DNA of 64,000 nucleotides from Actinomycetota bacterium (GCA_023488455.1 JAMDDV010000034.1:89760-153759); one strand, 5' to 3'; counted from the first letter of the stretch, positions 18,772 to 29,068 are shown. The notes: generated by a model from the sequence alone, not told the origin. Numbers and translations: made by a program.

Positions 18772-18806
18772 TATTCACAAAGAAAAACTGGGAGATAGAC
18801 CGTAAA

Positions 18807-19040
18807 GTGCTTGACTTTCTAAGGAAATCACCGATCAACTTTTTGATTGCAAAATTTTCCGGTGATCCCATATTCACTTCCATCTATGTAACCATCATTG
18901 CATCATTAATACTGGAAGCCGTGATAATCTTCCCAAAAAAGAAAGATTTTGACCACAAAAAAGCAAGGCTAATCGGATACCCGATCATCGTGTTTCTGTT
19001 AATTTTGTCAAACATCGCGATGTACCTGGTGAGGAGTTAG
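18807..19040 (+). CDS. small membrane protein, unknown function
   Basis: 77 aa from GTG, with GGGAGAT about 10 nt upstream. Two hydrophobic segments (about 24-44 and 57-75) are separated by a basic loop (PKKKDFDHKKAR). It sits 35 nt after YfhO and 1 nt before a GT-C gene in the same direction. It could be an accessory subunit for one of the flanking transferases. No family is recognised. Confidence 0.6.
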   Translation: MLDFLRKSPINFLIAKFSGDPIFTSIYVTIIASLILEAVIIFPKKKDFDHKKARLIGYPIIVFLLILSNIAMYLVRS

Positions 19041-19041
19041 T

Positions 19042-20394
19042 TTGAAACTTAAGCTGTTTAAACTTCTGTTTACAAATGAAATAGCCAGCGATAGACCATA
19101 TCTAAGGAAGATCGTGGTAATCCTGCTCATTGGCCTTGTCATCAGGTTGATATTCATGCCGATATCTGCTCACAACGACTTCCTATCCGAGCACATACGC
19201 GCGGAATATATAATTTTTGGCGGTAATCCGTTTGCAGTAACAAGCCAGTTCTTGCCGCATTATATCGACGCCGCATTCCTGTTCATATTTGCCCCTTTTA
19301 TACCTGATCACGGTGAGATATTTAAACTACCATCTCAAGCAGGATCAGCCTCCACCGTTGAAAATGAGCCGTTCATCAGGTTTATTGACAGCCCGAACTC
19401 ATACCGTGCGCTGTTCTTGCTCAAACTGCCCTACCTCATCGGCGATTTCTTGTGTTTCTTCATGCTGCTCCGGTTAATCAAAGATAAAAAACATGCACCC
19501 TGGCTTGCTGGCTTCTGGATGTTTAACCCCATCTCACTATATGCGATCTACATCTACGGAAGGTTTGAGATCTACGGGGCACTGTTCTTAATAGCATCAC
19601 TTCTCTTCTGCAAAAAAGAGAGGCCATATCTTTCAAGTCTCATGCTTGGATTTGCAATAGCATCGCGCTCATATCTTCTGATGCTGCTCCCACTGTTTCC
19701 CCTGCTCATATCAAAAAAGTGGGGCGCCAGGATCACCTCATTTGCCCTGGCCGTAGTTCCCACTGTCGCATATAGTCTTTTTGCAAACCTGCTTGGTTCT
19801 GGACCGTTTTTCTACAAAGCTCTCCCAGCTTCCAACGTGATCGAGTCGCTGGCTGAAGGCGGCTTCATAGGCCTTGGCCTGCTGCCAAGGCTGGAGATTG
19901 GGCAGTATCACATATACCTTTTCATATTTGCGCTGACTTTAATCTACATATGGACACTGCACAAAAAAGAGTACGGGTTCTTCTCGGTGGTGAGGGGTTC
20001 ATCGCTGATAATCTTCACCTACTTTCTGCTTGCTCCATTCAGTACGCACTGGTTCTTCTGGACAGTCCCATGGCTTGCGCTTTTCATGGCAGAATCGAAA
20101 GAATCCAGATGGGCTGCGTGGGCAATACCAGCAGTTTGGTTTTTACACTCAGCAATCTACAGCGACTGGTCGGTCTTCACGCTTTATCTTTTCTCTCCGA
20201 TCAATCCACAGTACTTCATGGCCAGTCCAAGCCTGAGCCAGGTAATCTCATCGCTAACCCAAAACATGGGGCTTGGGGCAAAAAGCATCCTCTCACAGGA
20301 AACACTTTTGGGAGTTGCACGTTCAATACTATCGGGGATGATCTTCTATATAATCCTGAGGTTAATAAAGAGAAACCGTCAACAAGTTGAATAA
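19042..20394 (+). CDS. GT-C type membrane glycosyltransferase
   Basis: 450 aa from TTG with GAGGAG 7 nt upstream. About ten membrane helices. The first extracytoplasmic loop contains MPISAHNDFLSEHIRAEYII, with acidic residues near the GT-C catalytic position, and later FMLLRLIKDKKHAPWLAG, NPISLYAIYIYGRFEIYG and FSTHWFFWTVPW. The pattern fits GT39/GT87-like mannosyl or arabinosyl transferases that use polyprenyl-phosphate sugars outside the membrane. It converges on the next gene with a 9-nt gap. Confidence 0.75.
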   Translation: MKLKLFKLLFTNEIASDRPYLRKIVVILLIGLVIRLIFMPISAHNDFLSEHIRAEYIIFGGNPFAVTSQFLPHYIDAAFLFIFAPFIPDHGEIFKLPSQAGSASTVENEPFIRFIDSPNSYRALFLLKLPYLIGDFLCFFMLLRLIKDKKHAPWLAGFWMFNPISLYAIYIYGRFEIYGALFLIASLLFCKKERPYLSSLMLGFAIASRSYLLMLLPLFPLLISKKWGARITSFALAVVPTVAYSLFANLLGSGPFFYKALPASNVIESLAEGGFIGLGLLPRLEIGQYHIYLFIFALTLIYIWTLHKKEYGFFSVVRGSSLIIFTYFLLAPFSTHWFFWTVPWLALFMAESKESRWAAWAIPAVWFLHSAIYSDWSVFTLYLFSPINPQYFMASPSLSQVISSLTQNMGLGAKSILSQETLLGVARSILSGMIFYIILRLIKRNRQQVE

Positions 20395-20403
20395 CTCAAC
20401 ATC

Positions 20404-22512
20404 CTATTCCTTCTCTTCAATTCGAATTGAATTGAAGAAAAGCGCAAGTTCCCTATCGTCACTGCCAAGCCCAAGATCTGATGGCTTTTTAAAATATCCG
20501 TACTCAAACCTGAGTTCATCAGGACCCGATTCCACTATCTCGGATGAAATGTCCATCTCAACCTCCTCAAAACCAGGCTCACTGCTGCTCTTTATATTAA
20601 ACCTGCCCACCTCAACACCGTTAAAGATCACGCTGAGCTTCTGATCCTCCTCAACTTCCTCAAGAGCTCTAACACGGATGATCAGTTTATAATTGGATCC
20701 GTCATCAAGATCGATGGAAATGATCGAATATTTGCCCAGACCCCATCTGCCCATTGACTCAGTTGCTCCCCAGTTCCTCGTGCACCACTGGTCTGAAACC
20801 TGATCATAAAAATTCAACACCGCTGTTTTCTGTTCATCGAGATCAACGGGGTAATACTTTTTGTAAATGAATACATACGGGATGTCGTTAAACCATATTA
20901 TCTTCTCGGGTTTGGAATCAAAGTAATATTTCTTCACCATCTCCTTTATCCTGTTGCGCTGAATCTGGTTTATGTAAAGAACGACGTAGTCGAGCTGTCC
21001 CCCATCGGCAACCTGACCTATCGGATAAGCATTCCCCTTCAGGAATGGGATCATGCATGACTCATACCAGGAAGAGATGTTCAAATCCTGCGCATCAGGC
21101 TTTGCATTGAAATAGTCAGCCGCCTCCTTGTATCCCTCTCCCCAACCCACAAGAATAGTCCTGTATGCAACTCTTCCTCCTCCAAGCAGAGGATTGTAAT
21201 AAGCCAGATAGTGGGGGTTAACCGCTGCATCAAGAAGACCAGTCAGGGCTATGCAGATGAAAGCCAGGATCAGCAGCACCGATACGGGCCTGATCTTTAG
21301 CCTGCTACTCATCCATTTACCAGCTCCTGCAATTTTTAACCGTTCCCATAACCAGTAAATACCGACCGCTGAAAGCAGGGTGAGAGCAATGATTGTTGCA
21401 AGAAGATAACGCTCCCCTCGTTTATCAGGGATGCTCATCTCAATAGCATAGCCAAAGGCAAATATTGCAAGAAAAAGAACCGCTTTCCTTCGTCTGCTAT
21501 CAAAAAATCGGACTTTCCTCCCAAAGATGGCTGCAATCCATAAGGGAACGGATAACAATGTTATTGGGGTCATCCTGAAAGGCACCGCGACCATGTAATA
21601 TATCAAATTTGGTACATTTGTTACTCTACCGAGGAAAAAGCTGTTATATTCCCTGAAACCAACACTGGATGCCCTTCCAAATATGGATTCCACCACCTCG
21701 ACGGGCGAGACCCAGAGTGCGGGGTTAAATATAAAAACAAATCCAAGAAAATACAGAAGCCATATAAAGAAATCCCTCATCCCGAACTTCAGCTGTTCAG
21801 CGAAGCTTCTCCTCATGGCGTACTTTTCATAGATGGCTCCGATGATCACAATGAAAAAAACATACGGAACCATGAAAATTGCCGGGCTCCGTGTTAAGAA
21901 AGCAAACGCTCCAAACATCCCTGAAAGAAGCAAAAGATAGTGCTTCCTCGCCATGAGATAAGCGATGAAAACAACCGCCGAAAGCAGTAAAAAAGTAGAA
22001 AGCAACGAATCGAGCTGTAAGACCCTGCCATGTGCAACATAATAGGGGTCAATGGCTAAAAATGCATAGCCAAGTAGAGCAAGTTTAAATTCAAATATCT
22101 TGCGCAAAAAAAAATATAGAATCAGCAAAAGCAAACTTGTGAATATGGCGACGTTTAACTTTCCCAGCAGGCTACCCTGATATCTCATCAGCTTTACACT
22201 CTCGTCGTTTGAAATCAGCGTCTCCTGTGAAATCGACCTCAACTCATCGGATGCAGCGAATCCGCTCAGGTAATATGTAAGACCACCAGAGACGAGCAGG
22301 GTGATGCCAGGGTGAGCGCTCTGCGAGAATGCCATAAGATCACCTTGTTCCAACTGCTCAAGAAAAGATAGAATGCGGCTCTGCCAGATCGGATCATCAG
22401 GGTTAATCGTATCATCTTCAATTTTGTATAAGCGAATAAAGATCGAAGAGAACAGTATTACCACTATCAGGATTGCTTCAATTATCCTGCTGATACGGTG
22501 AGACGACAGCAT
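20404..22512 (-). CDS. GT39/PMT-like membrane glycosyltransferase with C-terminal beta domain
   Basis: 702 aa. A first helix at about 10-27 is followed by a loop with the acidic motif NPDDPIWQSR near 40. About eleven more helices follow, including AIDPYYVAHGRVLQLDSLLS (PMT family blocks) and YLLATIIALTLLSAVGIY. From about 540 on, the protein is soluble and ends in a predicted beta-sandwich of about 130 residues. It overlaps the upstream fusion gene by 1 nt (TGATG). Family role: transfer of a sugar from polyprenyl phosphate to protein, lipid A or glycan. The target is not determinable. Confidence 0.82.
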   Translation of the reverse strand: MLSSHRISRIIEAILIVVILFSSIFIRLYKIEDDTINPDDPIWQSRILSFLEQLEQGDLMAFSQSAHPGITLLVSGGLTYYLSGFAASDELRSISQETLISNDESVKLMRYQGSLLGKLNVAIFTSLLLLILYFFLRKIFEFKLALLGYAFLAIDPYYVAHGRVLQLDSLLSTFLLLSAVVFIAYLMARKHYLLLLSGMFGAFAFLTRSPAIFMVPYVFFIVIIGAIYEKYAMRRSFAEQLKFGMRDFFIWLLYFLGFVFIFNPALWVSPVEVVESIFGRASSVGFREYNSFFLGRVTNVPNLIYYMVAVPFRMTPITLLSVPLWIAAIFGRKVRFFDSRRRKAVLFLAIFAFGYAIEMSIPDKRGERYLLATIIALTLLSAVGIYWLWERLKIAGAGKWMSSRLKIRPVSVLLILAFICIALTGLLDAAVNPHYLAYYNPLLGGGRVAYRTILVGWGEGYKEAADYFNAKPDAQDLNISSWYESCMIPFLKGNAYPIGQVADGGQLDYVVLYINQIQRNRIKEMVKKYYFDSKPEKIIWFNDIPYVFIYKKYYPVDLDEQKTAVLNFYDQVSDQWCTRNWGATESMGRWGLGKYSIISIDLDDGSNYKLIIRVRALEEVEEDQKLSVIFNGVEVGRFNIKSSSEPGFEEVEMDISSEIVESGPDELRFEYGYFKKPSDLGLGSDDRELALFFNSIRIEEKE

Positions 22513-24980
22513 CAGATCCTTTTAAGAGCCCTTCTGGTTGCAGGGATGAATCCTTCTCTTTTTACCGCACCAATATATCGCCTTAAAATCGATGGGCTCC
22601 TGTCCTGAGCTTTTTGAGAAGATGACTTGCTTACTTCTGACTTAACGGAAGTCATTACGGGATCCCTGCAATATTCAATAAGCGGTTTGCACACCTTCTC
22701 CCAGGTAAACATGTCCGCGATGCTGAGGCACTTTTGCGCGAACTCTCGAACAAGATCGCGGTTCCCTGCAAGCTGCAGTATAGCCTGTGCCATCTCCTGG
22801 GGACTCTCCTCGCTCACCACAAGGCCTATTCCCTCATCTCTTACCAGTTCTGAAAGCGAATCTCCGCCTGTCGTTACTATTGGAAGACCAGCCCAGATGT
22901 AATCGAGCAGTCGTGTCCTGAACGAAAACCTCGTCTCAAGATGCTTAAAGTGCGAAATCACACCCACATCACAGTCCAGCAGATAGTCCGCCCTTTTGTC
23001 ATAGGGAACCCATCCGTAATTAAAGAAGACACTTTTACCCTCAAGTTCAAGGCTCTTTGCCAGGTTTACTGCTTCATTGACCATGCGCTTCTCCTTTACC
23101 TCGGGATTTGGGTGGTTTACGCCCAAAAAGAAAAGCTTAATCCTGCTATTCTTCTCAGCTACTATCTTCATCGCCCTTATCATCGTAATCGGGTCAAGCC
23201 AGTTGTAAATACCACCACCCCAGATGACTATAAAATCTTCGCTATCTATCCCTGGGATTATCCCCTTTATCACACTTTTCCTTCGCACTGGCTGATATGA
23301 GGGCAGCCCAAATGGCACTAAATCTATAAATCTTCTCAAGCTGGGATCATAATCAATAAGAACGGGGTTCACCCTTCCAATAGTAGTTAACATGCCGATC
23401 CAGTAATCCCGCTGGCGTTCGTTAGCGCAAATGAAGAAATCCCCATGATAAAGCTCATCCATAAGTATTCCTTTTATCTCCTCATAGGATTTGAGCCTTT
23501 CATTCATGGCCTTATCCCTTTGCTCAATAAGAGTAGCTATGTTATATGGATCATAAAGATCGACGATAAGCGGCTTCTTGAGATATTTCAGACCCTCATA
23601 ACGCGCGAATATGGTCCCGCTCACCATTACCACGTCAGCCCAGTGCGCAAACTCGCCGAAGTTCTCCTGCGTCAGGCGAACTATCTCGAAAGTCTCATGC
23701 TTAAGATCAGTCTTATTTGGAACTGCAAGCCTCACGAAAAACTCCTTCGACAGCGTTTCGGCAACATTCCAGGCCCTGATGCCAGGCCCAGCAAGCTCAT
23801 CAGATATGACCTCGTTAGAGATGATGAGTATCTTTCTCTTCAAATCTTTATCGAACATCGGATATATCCCCGCAGCCCTCTGGATCTGAACCTGATCATC
23901 CTGATATTTCTTGTCCGGGCTGATGGATGCGTGCTCTGCTTTGAATAGGCTGAATATGAACCCGTCATCCCTTTTGCGCGAAGCCTGTATACTGCCTCGC
24001 TTTTCCATCTCCCCCGGTAGATTTTGCAGAAAACCGGATATTGCAGCAAGCGAACTGAACTCCTCAGCCGTTAGCACGTAACTCTTATTTTTTTGATCTT
24101 CCCTCTCCTTGGTACCGATCAAGAAATCATTTACCTCAGCTCTTCTATCATGAACTATCCTGTTAACAATATTCAAAAGAGCTGCGAACATCACCTTGCC
24201 CAGATTCTCATCAGAATAGTTCTTATATATCGTGGAAAGCGAATTCTTCTCCATGAGGTACCGGATCTTGGGGTGTGCGAACCTGTCAGATGTACCATGG
24301 TGACGGTGATAGACAACTGATTTTGGAGCCAGGACGACGCAGTAGCCAGCCAGCCATATCCTCCATCCAAAATCTATGTCGTCGTAATAAGCGAAGAAAT
24401 CCTCATCCATTCCGCCGACTTCATCAAAGAGACTACTCCTTACGATGAACGAACTCCCATTAACGAAGAGGTATCTTGGATAAGGTGAGTTGGATAGCTT
24501 ACTTAAGTAGTCGTCAACCTTCTCGTCATAGCCGATCTGAAAGCCCTTACCCTCAAAATTGACCACGCCACCAGCAAAATCGATCTTATCCCCGTCCCGG
24601 TTCAATACCAGCGACCCTGCGCATCCCACCTCTCCACCCGAACTGATGGCAGCCACCAGCTCAATTAACCAGTCCTCGTGAACCCTCAGGTCGTTATTCA
24701 TGATGACAAGACATTCACCCTTAGAAGACCCAGCCCCAATATTAATTGCAGGTGCAAACCCCATATTCTTATCGTTGGCAATAATCTTCACATCAGGAAA
24801 TTCTTTCTTGACGAAATCAATTGAACCGTCAGTTGAGGCATTATCGACCACGATCACCTCAAGCTTTTCATGCGGATATCTGGCTGAAAAAATGCTCTTA
24901 AGGCATTCATCAAGATAATCCCTTCCGTTAAAGTTCGGGATTATCACCGAGACAGTGGGAAGCTCTACGCGAAAATCCAT
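22512..24980 (-). CDS. bifunctional GT2-GT4 glycosyltransferase fusion
   Basis: 822 aa. Residues 1-290 form a GT2 domain with VSVIIPNFNGRDYLDECL, VVDNASTDGS, MNNDLRVHEDW and DDIDFGWRIW. After a linker of about 80 residues, a GT4 domain begins near 390: ISNEVISDELAGPGIR, VIWGGGIYNWLDP, and FSFRTRLLDYIWAGLPIV near 700. The GT4 half matches the separate, truncated gene at 1-873, and the GT2 half is of the same type as 876-1817. Fusion implies that two consecutive sugars are added by one polypeptide. It lies 7 nt downstream of a GT4 gene that is itself paralogous to 1796-3259. Confidence 0.9.
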   Translation of the reverse strand: MDFRVELPTVSVIIPNFNGRDYLDECLKSIFSARYPHEKLEVIVVDNASTDGSIDFVKKEFPDVKIIANDKNMGFAPAINIGAGSSKGECLVIMNNDLRVHEDWLIELVAAISSGGEVGCAGSLVLNRDGDKIDFAGGVVNFEGKGFQIGYDEKVDDYLSKLSNSPYPRYLFVNGSSFIVRSSLFDEVGGMDEDFFAYYDDIDFGWRIWLAGYCVVLAPKSVVYHRHHGTSDRFAHPKIRYLMEKNSLSTIYKNYSDENLGKVMFAALLNIVNRIVHDRRAEVNDFLIGTKEREDQKNKSYVLTAEEFSSLAAISGFLQNLPGEMEKRGSIQASRKRDDGFIFSLFKAEHASISPDKKYQDDQVQIQRAAGIYPMFDKDLKRKILIISNEVISDELAGPGIRAWNVAETLSKEFFVRLAVPNKTDLKHETFEIVRLTQENFGEFAHWADVVMVSGTIFARYEGLKYLKKPLIVDLYDPYNIATLIEQRDKAMNERLKSYEEIKGILMDELYHGDFFICANERQRDYWIGMLTTIGRVNPVLIDYDPSLRRFIDLVPFGLPSYQPVRRKSVIKGIIPGIDSEDFIVIWGGGIYNWLDPITMIRAMKIVAEKNSRIKLFFLGVNHPNPEVKEKRMVNEAVNLAKSLELEGKSVFFNYGWVPYDKRADYLLDCDVGVISHFKHLETRFSFRTRLLDYIWAGLPIVTTGGDSLSELVRDEGIGLVVSEESPQEMAQAILQLAGNRDLVREFAQKCLSIADMFTWEKVCKPLIEYCRDPVMTSVKSEVSKSSSQKAQDRSPSILRRYIGAVKREGFIPATRRALKRI

Positions 24981-24987
24981 TTTATCC

Positions 24988-26436
24988 TTAATCCCTGTTT
25001 TTCCTTAACAATTTAGACAAAAAATCGTATTTGCTTTTTTTGCTCGATCTCTTCCCTTCAAGATCACGGATTATATTGAGGTAGTACGCGTTCATCTCGG
25101 ATAAAGTTCTTTCCAGGGCGGATACATGCTCATCCCTGTCACTTTCAAACCTGACCCTCCTGCCATTGTCAGGAGCAAATCCAGGGCTCCTCACCCAGTT
25201 CACCAGCGACAAATATATTTTCTCCCCTGAAAGGTGATCTTCCGCGAACTTTTTCCCCTTTACCGCCATCTCGGTCAACTCATCCCTGTTTCTGCTCGCC
25301 CACACCAGTTTATCAGCGAAATCCTCCGCGCTGCCAGGCTCAAACGTCAAGGCAGCATTGCTGCGCTCAAGATCAATCGCCAACTCACATATAGCAGTTG
25401 TCAGCACTGGAAGTCCTGCCGAGATCCAGTTGGTAACCCTTGCCTTGCTCCCGAGCATGACCTCATATATATTTTTTTCCACGTTAACTCCGATATTTGA
25501 GGATAACGTATATTTCATTACCTCCTCATTCTTCACCCACCCCTTGAACTCAAACCTGTCCCTTAACCTGGACTCGTTAGCTTTCTTTACAAACCATGGA
25601 TAGGTCTTTTCGTCCTGTCCCTTTATCTCCCCGCCAATGGACAAAAATCTAATTGATGACTCCCTGCTCATGGCCATCTCAAGCCCGCTAAACAGCGTAT
25701 CTGCATCGACCCAGGTATTATATCCACCGCTCCAGAGCACGACAAAATCCTCACTATCTTTTAAGAGAAAAGGTGCTTCTTTAGATTGCGATTGGCTTCT
25801 TCCCTGCTCTGAAACCCAATACTCTTGAGCCTTATCTGCTGCAATGGACATGACGTTGACGAAATCATATCCGTCAGTAAGATGGCTCAACCGTCCGCGC
25901 GCGCCCAACTCACCAATCAGAGCATACTTTTGCGGCGTCGACACCGTGGAAAAAACATCCGCGGACTCAACCACTCTTCTCTCCTGATTCCAGTAATTGT
26001 ATATGAACTCATCACTTCCATCCTTAGAAGCCTTGGCCTGTGCTTCCGTCATCGAATGACCGAAGAGATCTGCCCAGATCGGCACATCAAGTCCAATCGA
26101 AACCGCCCTGTAACAGGGGTACAAAGTGCTCGCGACAATGCAATCTGGCTTCTGGCTCCTGAAAATGTCGATGAAAACTTCATTTTTTTCAAAATCAGCT
26201 TCACCCATCCTGACCTGATTATAATCCTTCCCAAATGCATTAACAGAAGTGGATATTTGCAATTCATCGCAGTCAGGGTCCAGCATGAAAAGTATGACAT
26301 CAAAATCGAAGACGAGCAGAGCTTCCAGAATCTGGCACGTCCTTACGCCCAGTGCGTTGGTTTTTACTCCTTCCTCTATCGGAAGTGGGCCATTGCCAAT
26401 GAGAAATACCTTGTTCTTCTTATTCACCCTCGTCAA
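24988..26436 (-). CDS. GT4-like glycosyltransferase, paralog of 1796-3259
   Basis: 482 aa. Shared blocks with the gene at 1796 are NGPLPIEEGVKT (GMSPLPIEPTKK there), DLFGHSMTEAQAKA, FSTVSTPQKYALIGELG, VLWSGGYNTWVDADTLFSGLE and LGSKARVTNWISAGLPVL. The last 60 residues are charged and heptad-like (EHVSALERTLSEMNAYYLN). It overlaps the upstream membrane-protein gene by 4 nt and is followed after 7 nt by the GT2-GT4 fusion. The gene order repeats the block at the left edge of the window. Sugar specificity is unknown. Confidence 0.85.
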   Translation of the reverse strand: MTRVNKKNKVFLIGNGPLPIEEGVKTNALGVRTCQILEALLVFDFDVILFMLDPDCDELQISTSVNAFGKDYNQVRMGEADFEKNEVFIDIFRSQKPDCIVASTLYPCYRAVSIGLDVPIWADLFGHSMTEAQAKASKDGSDEFIYNYWNQERRVVESADVFSTVSTPQKYALIGELGARGRLSHLTDGYDFVNVMSIAADKAQEYWVSEQGRSQSQSKEAPFLLKDSEDFVVLWSGGYNTWVDADTLFSGLEMAMSRESSIRFLSIGGEIKGQDEKTYPWFVKKANESRLRDRFEFKGWVKNEEVMKYTLSSNIGVNVEKNIYEVMLGSKARVTNWISAGLPVLTTAICELAIDLERSNAALTFEPGSAEDFADKLVWASRNRDELTEMAVKGKKFAEDHLSGEKIYLSLVNWVRSPGFAPDNGRRVRFESDRDEHVSALERTLSEMNAYYLNIIRDLEGKRSSKKSKYDFLSKLLRKNRD

Positions 26437-28268
26437 CCCGCACCCTCACCCTTAACAATAGGGTAAAACATGTAAACTCCCAGGCTGCGTCCATCTTCAA
26501 CTATCCGATCGATGACCTTTGGGATAAATCCATTATCTGAGACGACCCTCAACTCGTAAAAATAATCTGTGAGAATAAGCTTCTTGCCCCTGTTATCTAT
26601 TTTGAATCTTACGGTTGACTCCTGTCCTGGTTCCATCTCCATCCGGTAGCTGGCGCCATCGAAAGAGACCGTTACCTTGTTTTTAACCAGGCCGTTCTTA
26701 ATGGATACGCTCAGTTCATTCAACAGCAGTGGAGTTTTTATCAAAAACCTGGCAGTCGATCTACCCTTTATCCAGCAACCTTCATCCTCAAAATCAAAAG
26801 ACCCCGTATTGATCCTGTAAACAGTGTATTCCCCAGTTGCGACGGTATTCCTGGAAGGCGGATAGTCCCAGAAGATATTGTTCACCTGAGTCTTCTCCAC
26901 AGGAAGCCAGGAAAAAGGCGCCTCCATCATTATCCTGGAATGACCAAGGATAACGCCATTGGGATTTAAAAGATATGGACCAAGAAAAACGCTGCCAATC
27001 AGAACACCAGCTATTAGAAACGGGATGACAAACTTCTTCTTGTCCAGGTCCAGCGTCAGAAACAGCATAACAGGATAGACCTGTAAAAAATATCTATTGC
27101 CAAAAGATGTTGAGCCGCCATAATAGTTCGCAGGTCCCTGAAGCATCTGCATTGCAGAGTAAAGTATGATCGAAACCAATATAAAAATATCTGAAAGCCT
27201 CCATCTTTTTGAATACAACCAGATGATCAAAGAAATTAAGACAAAGGGGAAATAATAGATGATACCAGTCTGGCGGCCAAAGAAATAGTAAAAAATATTA
27301 AGTCTGTTAACATATCCGGATCCCCAGCCTAAGGGTCTTGTGAGAGCAGTTTTTGCAATCCCTTCCACGCTTGCATCGGTCTGGACACCCTCTGGGGTCT
27401 CACTTGCAAGATTTTCCTCAGTAAGCGCATCAGGAGTCCTGACGTAGAGCCTGTTTCCCGTGTACGGGGTCAAATTATCAGTGACCAAGTAAAATGGTAG
27501 GATGCACACCGCCAGCGTGAGTAAAAACGCAAGGATCGAGAAGGCAAATAGCATGAACTTCCGCCTTAAAAGCATCCAGAGGAAGAACAGACCAGCAAAA
27601 ATTGCTGTAGGTACTCTCTGGTAGATCGATATCGCAAAAAATATCGAGGAGATTATGTAGTTCCCACCCCATATCATAAACCTGCTGGTTAAATTTTTGG
27701 GTAGATCCCCTTTCTTATACCTTCTATCGAAAGGATATACCCAGAAGAATACGGCAAGGAACAGCACCAGCGCGATGAAGAGATCAGCATAGGTGGAATA
27801 TATGAAGATATACGCTGTTGAAAACGATAAAAAAAGGAAAAGAAACAGGATGCGATGCCAGTCCTTCCCCACCCTCTTTGAGTATAGATATCCAAGCAGC
27901 CCGATCAATATGAAGCAGACCGCATTAAATATCGTCACCCCTCTGGATTCAAAAATTCGCACAAAAGGCGAGAGCACAAATGGGAATATATAGGGCTTTG
28001 CATAAAAAAAGTCTCCGTGGGACTTGAGCAGAAATAGGCCCCTGGGACCCTGCTGCCAGCCGTCCATATAAAACCGCTCCACATCCTTCTGCTCGTATCT
28101 GATATCAAAGTCGTACGCAATGCTCTGCGCTTCCATCAGATACGTGGACAGATCTCCATAAACTCCAGCTGACTGGATATCATATCTATAAGCAGAGATG
28201 AGCAGGAATATCGCGACGATCGCGAAAATCAATATCTCAAAATAGTTCAAACGGCTTTTGGCAATCAT
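26433..28268 (-). CDS. multi-pass membrane glycosyltransferase-like protein (GT-C)
   Basis: 611 aa. About twelve hydrophobic segments extend to near residue 430, then a soluble C-terminal domain of about 170 residues. A loop after the first helix carries YGDLSTYLMEAQSIAYDFD, with acidic residues at the GT-C catalytic position. RVPTAIFAGLFFLW and the extracytoplasmic loop before GWGSGYVNRLN fit the general PMT/GT39 plan, but no specific family signature is decisive. The C-terminal part looks all-beta and may bind glycan. It is coupled to the methyltransferase (4-nt overlap) and to the following GT4. Confidence 0.7.
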   Translation of the reverse strand: MIAKSRLNYFEILIFAIVAIFLLISAYRYDIQSAGVYGDLSTYLMEAQSIAYDFDIRYEQKDVERFYMDGWQQGPRGLFLLKSHGDFFYAKPYIFPFVLSPFVRIFESRGVTIFNAVCFILIGLLGYLYSKRVGKDWHRILFLFLFLSFSTAYIFIYSTYADLFIALVLFLAVFFWVYPFDRRYKKGDLPKNLTSRFMIWGGNYIISSIFFAISIYQRVPTAIFAGLFFLWMLLRRKFMLFAFSILAFLLTLAVCILPFYLVTDNLTPYTGNRLYVRTPDALTEENLASETPEGVQTDASVEGIAKTALTRPLGWGSGYVNRLNIFYYFFGRQTGIIYYFPFVLISLIIWLYSKRWRLSDIFILVSIILYSAMQMLQGPANYYGGSTSFGNRYFLQVYPVMLFLTLDLDKKKFVIPFLIAGVLIGSVFLGPYLLNPNGVILGHSRIMMEAPFSWLPVEKTQVNNIFWDYPPSRNTVATGEYTVYRINTGSFDFEDEGCWIKGRSTARFLIKTPLLLNELSVSIKNGLVKNKVTVSFDGASYRMEMEPGQESTVRFKIDNRGKKLILTDYFYELRVVSDNGFIPKVIDRIVEDGRSLGVYMFYPIVKGEGAG

Positions 28269-29065
28269 TTTTTCTGCGCTGAAATCTTAAAACTCTCCCT
28301 GTTCACCCTCAAGATGAAGGTCAAAGGTGAGAGAAGTCTCATAATAAAATCCTGCAGTAGCCCGGTAAAACCAAGCCCCACCTTCTTCATGACCCTGTGC
28401 GGCACATAGCTCTTATAAAAAACTGGGTTGAGCCTGACATAAACCCTCCCAAATCCCAACTTTTTCAGTTCCCTCTTTAACTTAAAGTGATTAAATCCGC
28501 CCTCAAAAATTCCTGTCTCTTTCTGATAATCCGAACAGTGCCTTATATGCGCTGTCGACGGCTCTGCTGCGGCGAACCATCCACCTTTCTTTAGAACCCG
28601 ATAAATTTCTGAGACCGCCTTTTTATAATTCGGGCAGTGATGAAGAGCATCGTAAACCAGAACGACGTCGAAGGACTCATCATCAAACGGGAGGTCCTCA
28701 GCATCTGCCTGCATGGCCTTTAAATTGGGCAGATTTAGCTCATCTGCCCTCTCTTTGACTATATCAATGTATTCCTCGACCAGATCAGTGGCGGTCACAT
28801 CATGTCCCCACCTGGTAAGCCACTCAGATGTCCATCCGCCTCCTACACCTATATCCAGTATCCTATCTTCCTTCCTAATCGGCAGCATCTGCAGCAGCAG
28901 GCAGAAGTGCATGATTTTATTAACGCTAAAATCTATACCACCTTTTTTGAAATCAAAACTGGTGAAGGGGCGAGTTTTATACTCAATATATTCCTCCCCC
29001 TTGAGGCTTATCCTCTGACCACATTTCTGCTGTGATTCCTTGTATCTCTCCCCCGTATCCATCAT
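28265..29065 (-). CDS. class I SAM-dependent methyltransferase
   Basis: 266 aa. Motif I ILDIGVGGGWTSEWL near 90, then DLVEEYIDIV, DAEDLPFDDESFDVVLVYDALHH near 125-145, and LKKGGWFAAAEPS. These are Methyltransf_11 features. The C-terminus is basic and amphipathic, so membrane association is possible. It is the first gene of the leftward operon. A TAAAAT box is only 8 nt from the ATG pair and no ribosome site is present. Sugar O-methylation or modification of a lipid intermediate are both possible. Confidence 0.86.
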   Translation of the reverse strand: MMDTGERYKESQQKCGQRISLKGEEYIEYKTRPFTSFDFKKGGIDFSVNKIMHFCLLLQMLPIRKEDRILDIGVGGGWTSEWLTRWGHDVTATDLVEEYIDIVKERADELNLPNLKAMQADAEDLPFDDESFDVVLVYDALHHCPNYKKAVSEIYRVLKKGGWFAAAEPSTAHIRHCSDYQKETGIFEGGFNHFKLKRELKKLGFGRVYVRLNPVFYKSYVPHRVMKKVGLGFTGLLQDFIMRLLSPLTFILRVNRESFKISAQKK

Positions 29066-29068
29066 AGG

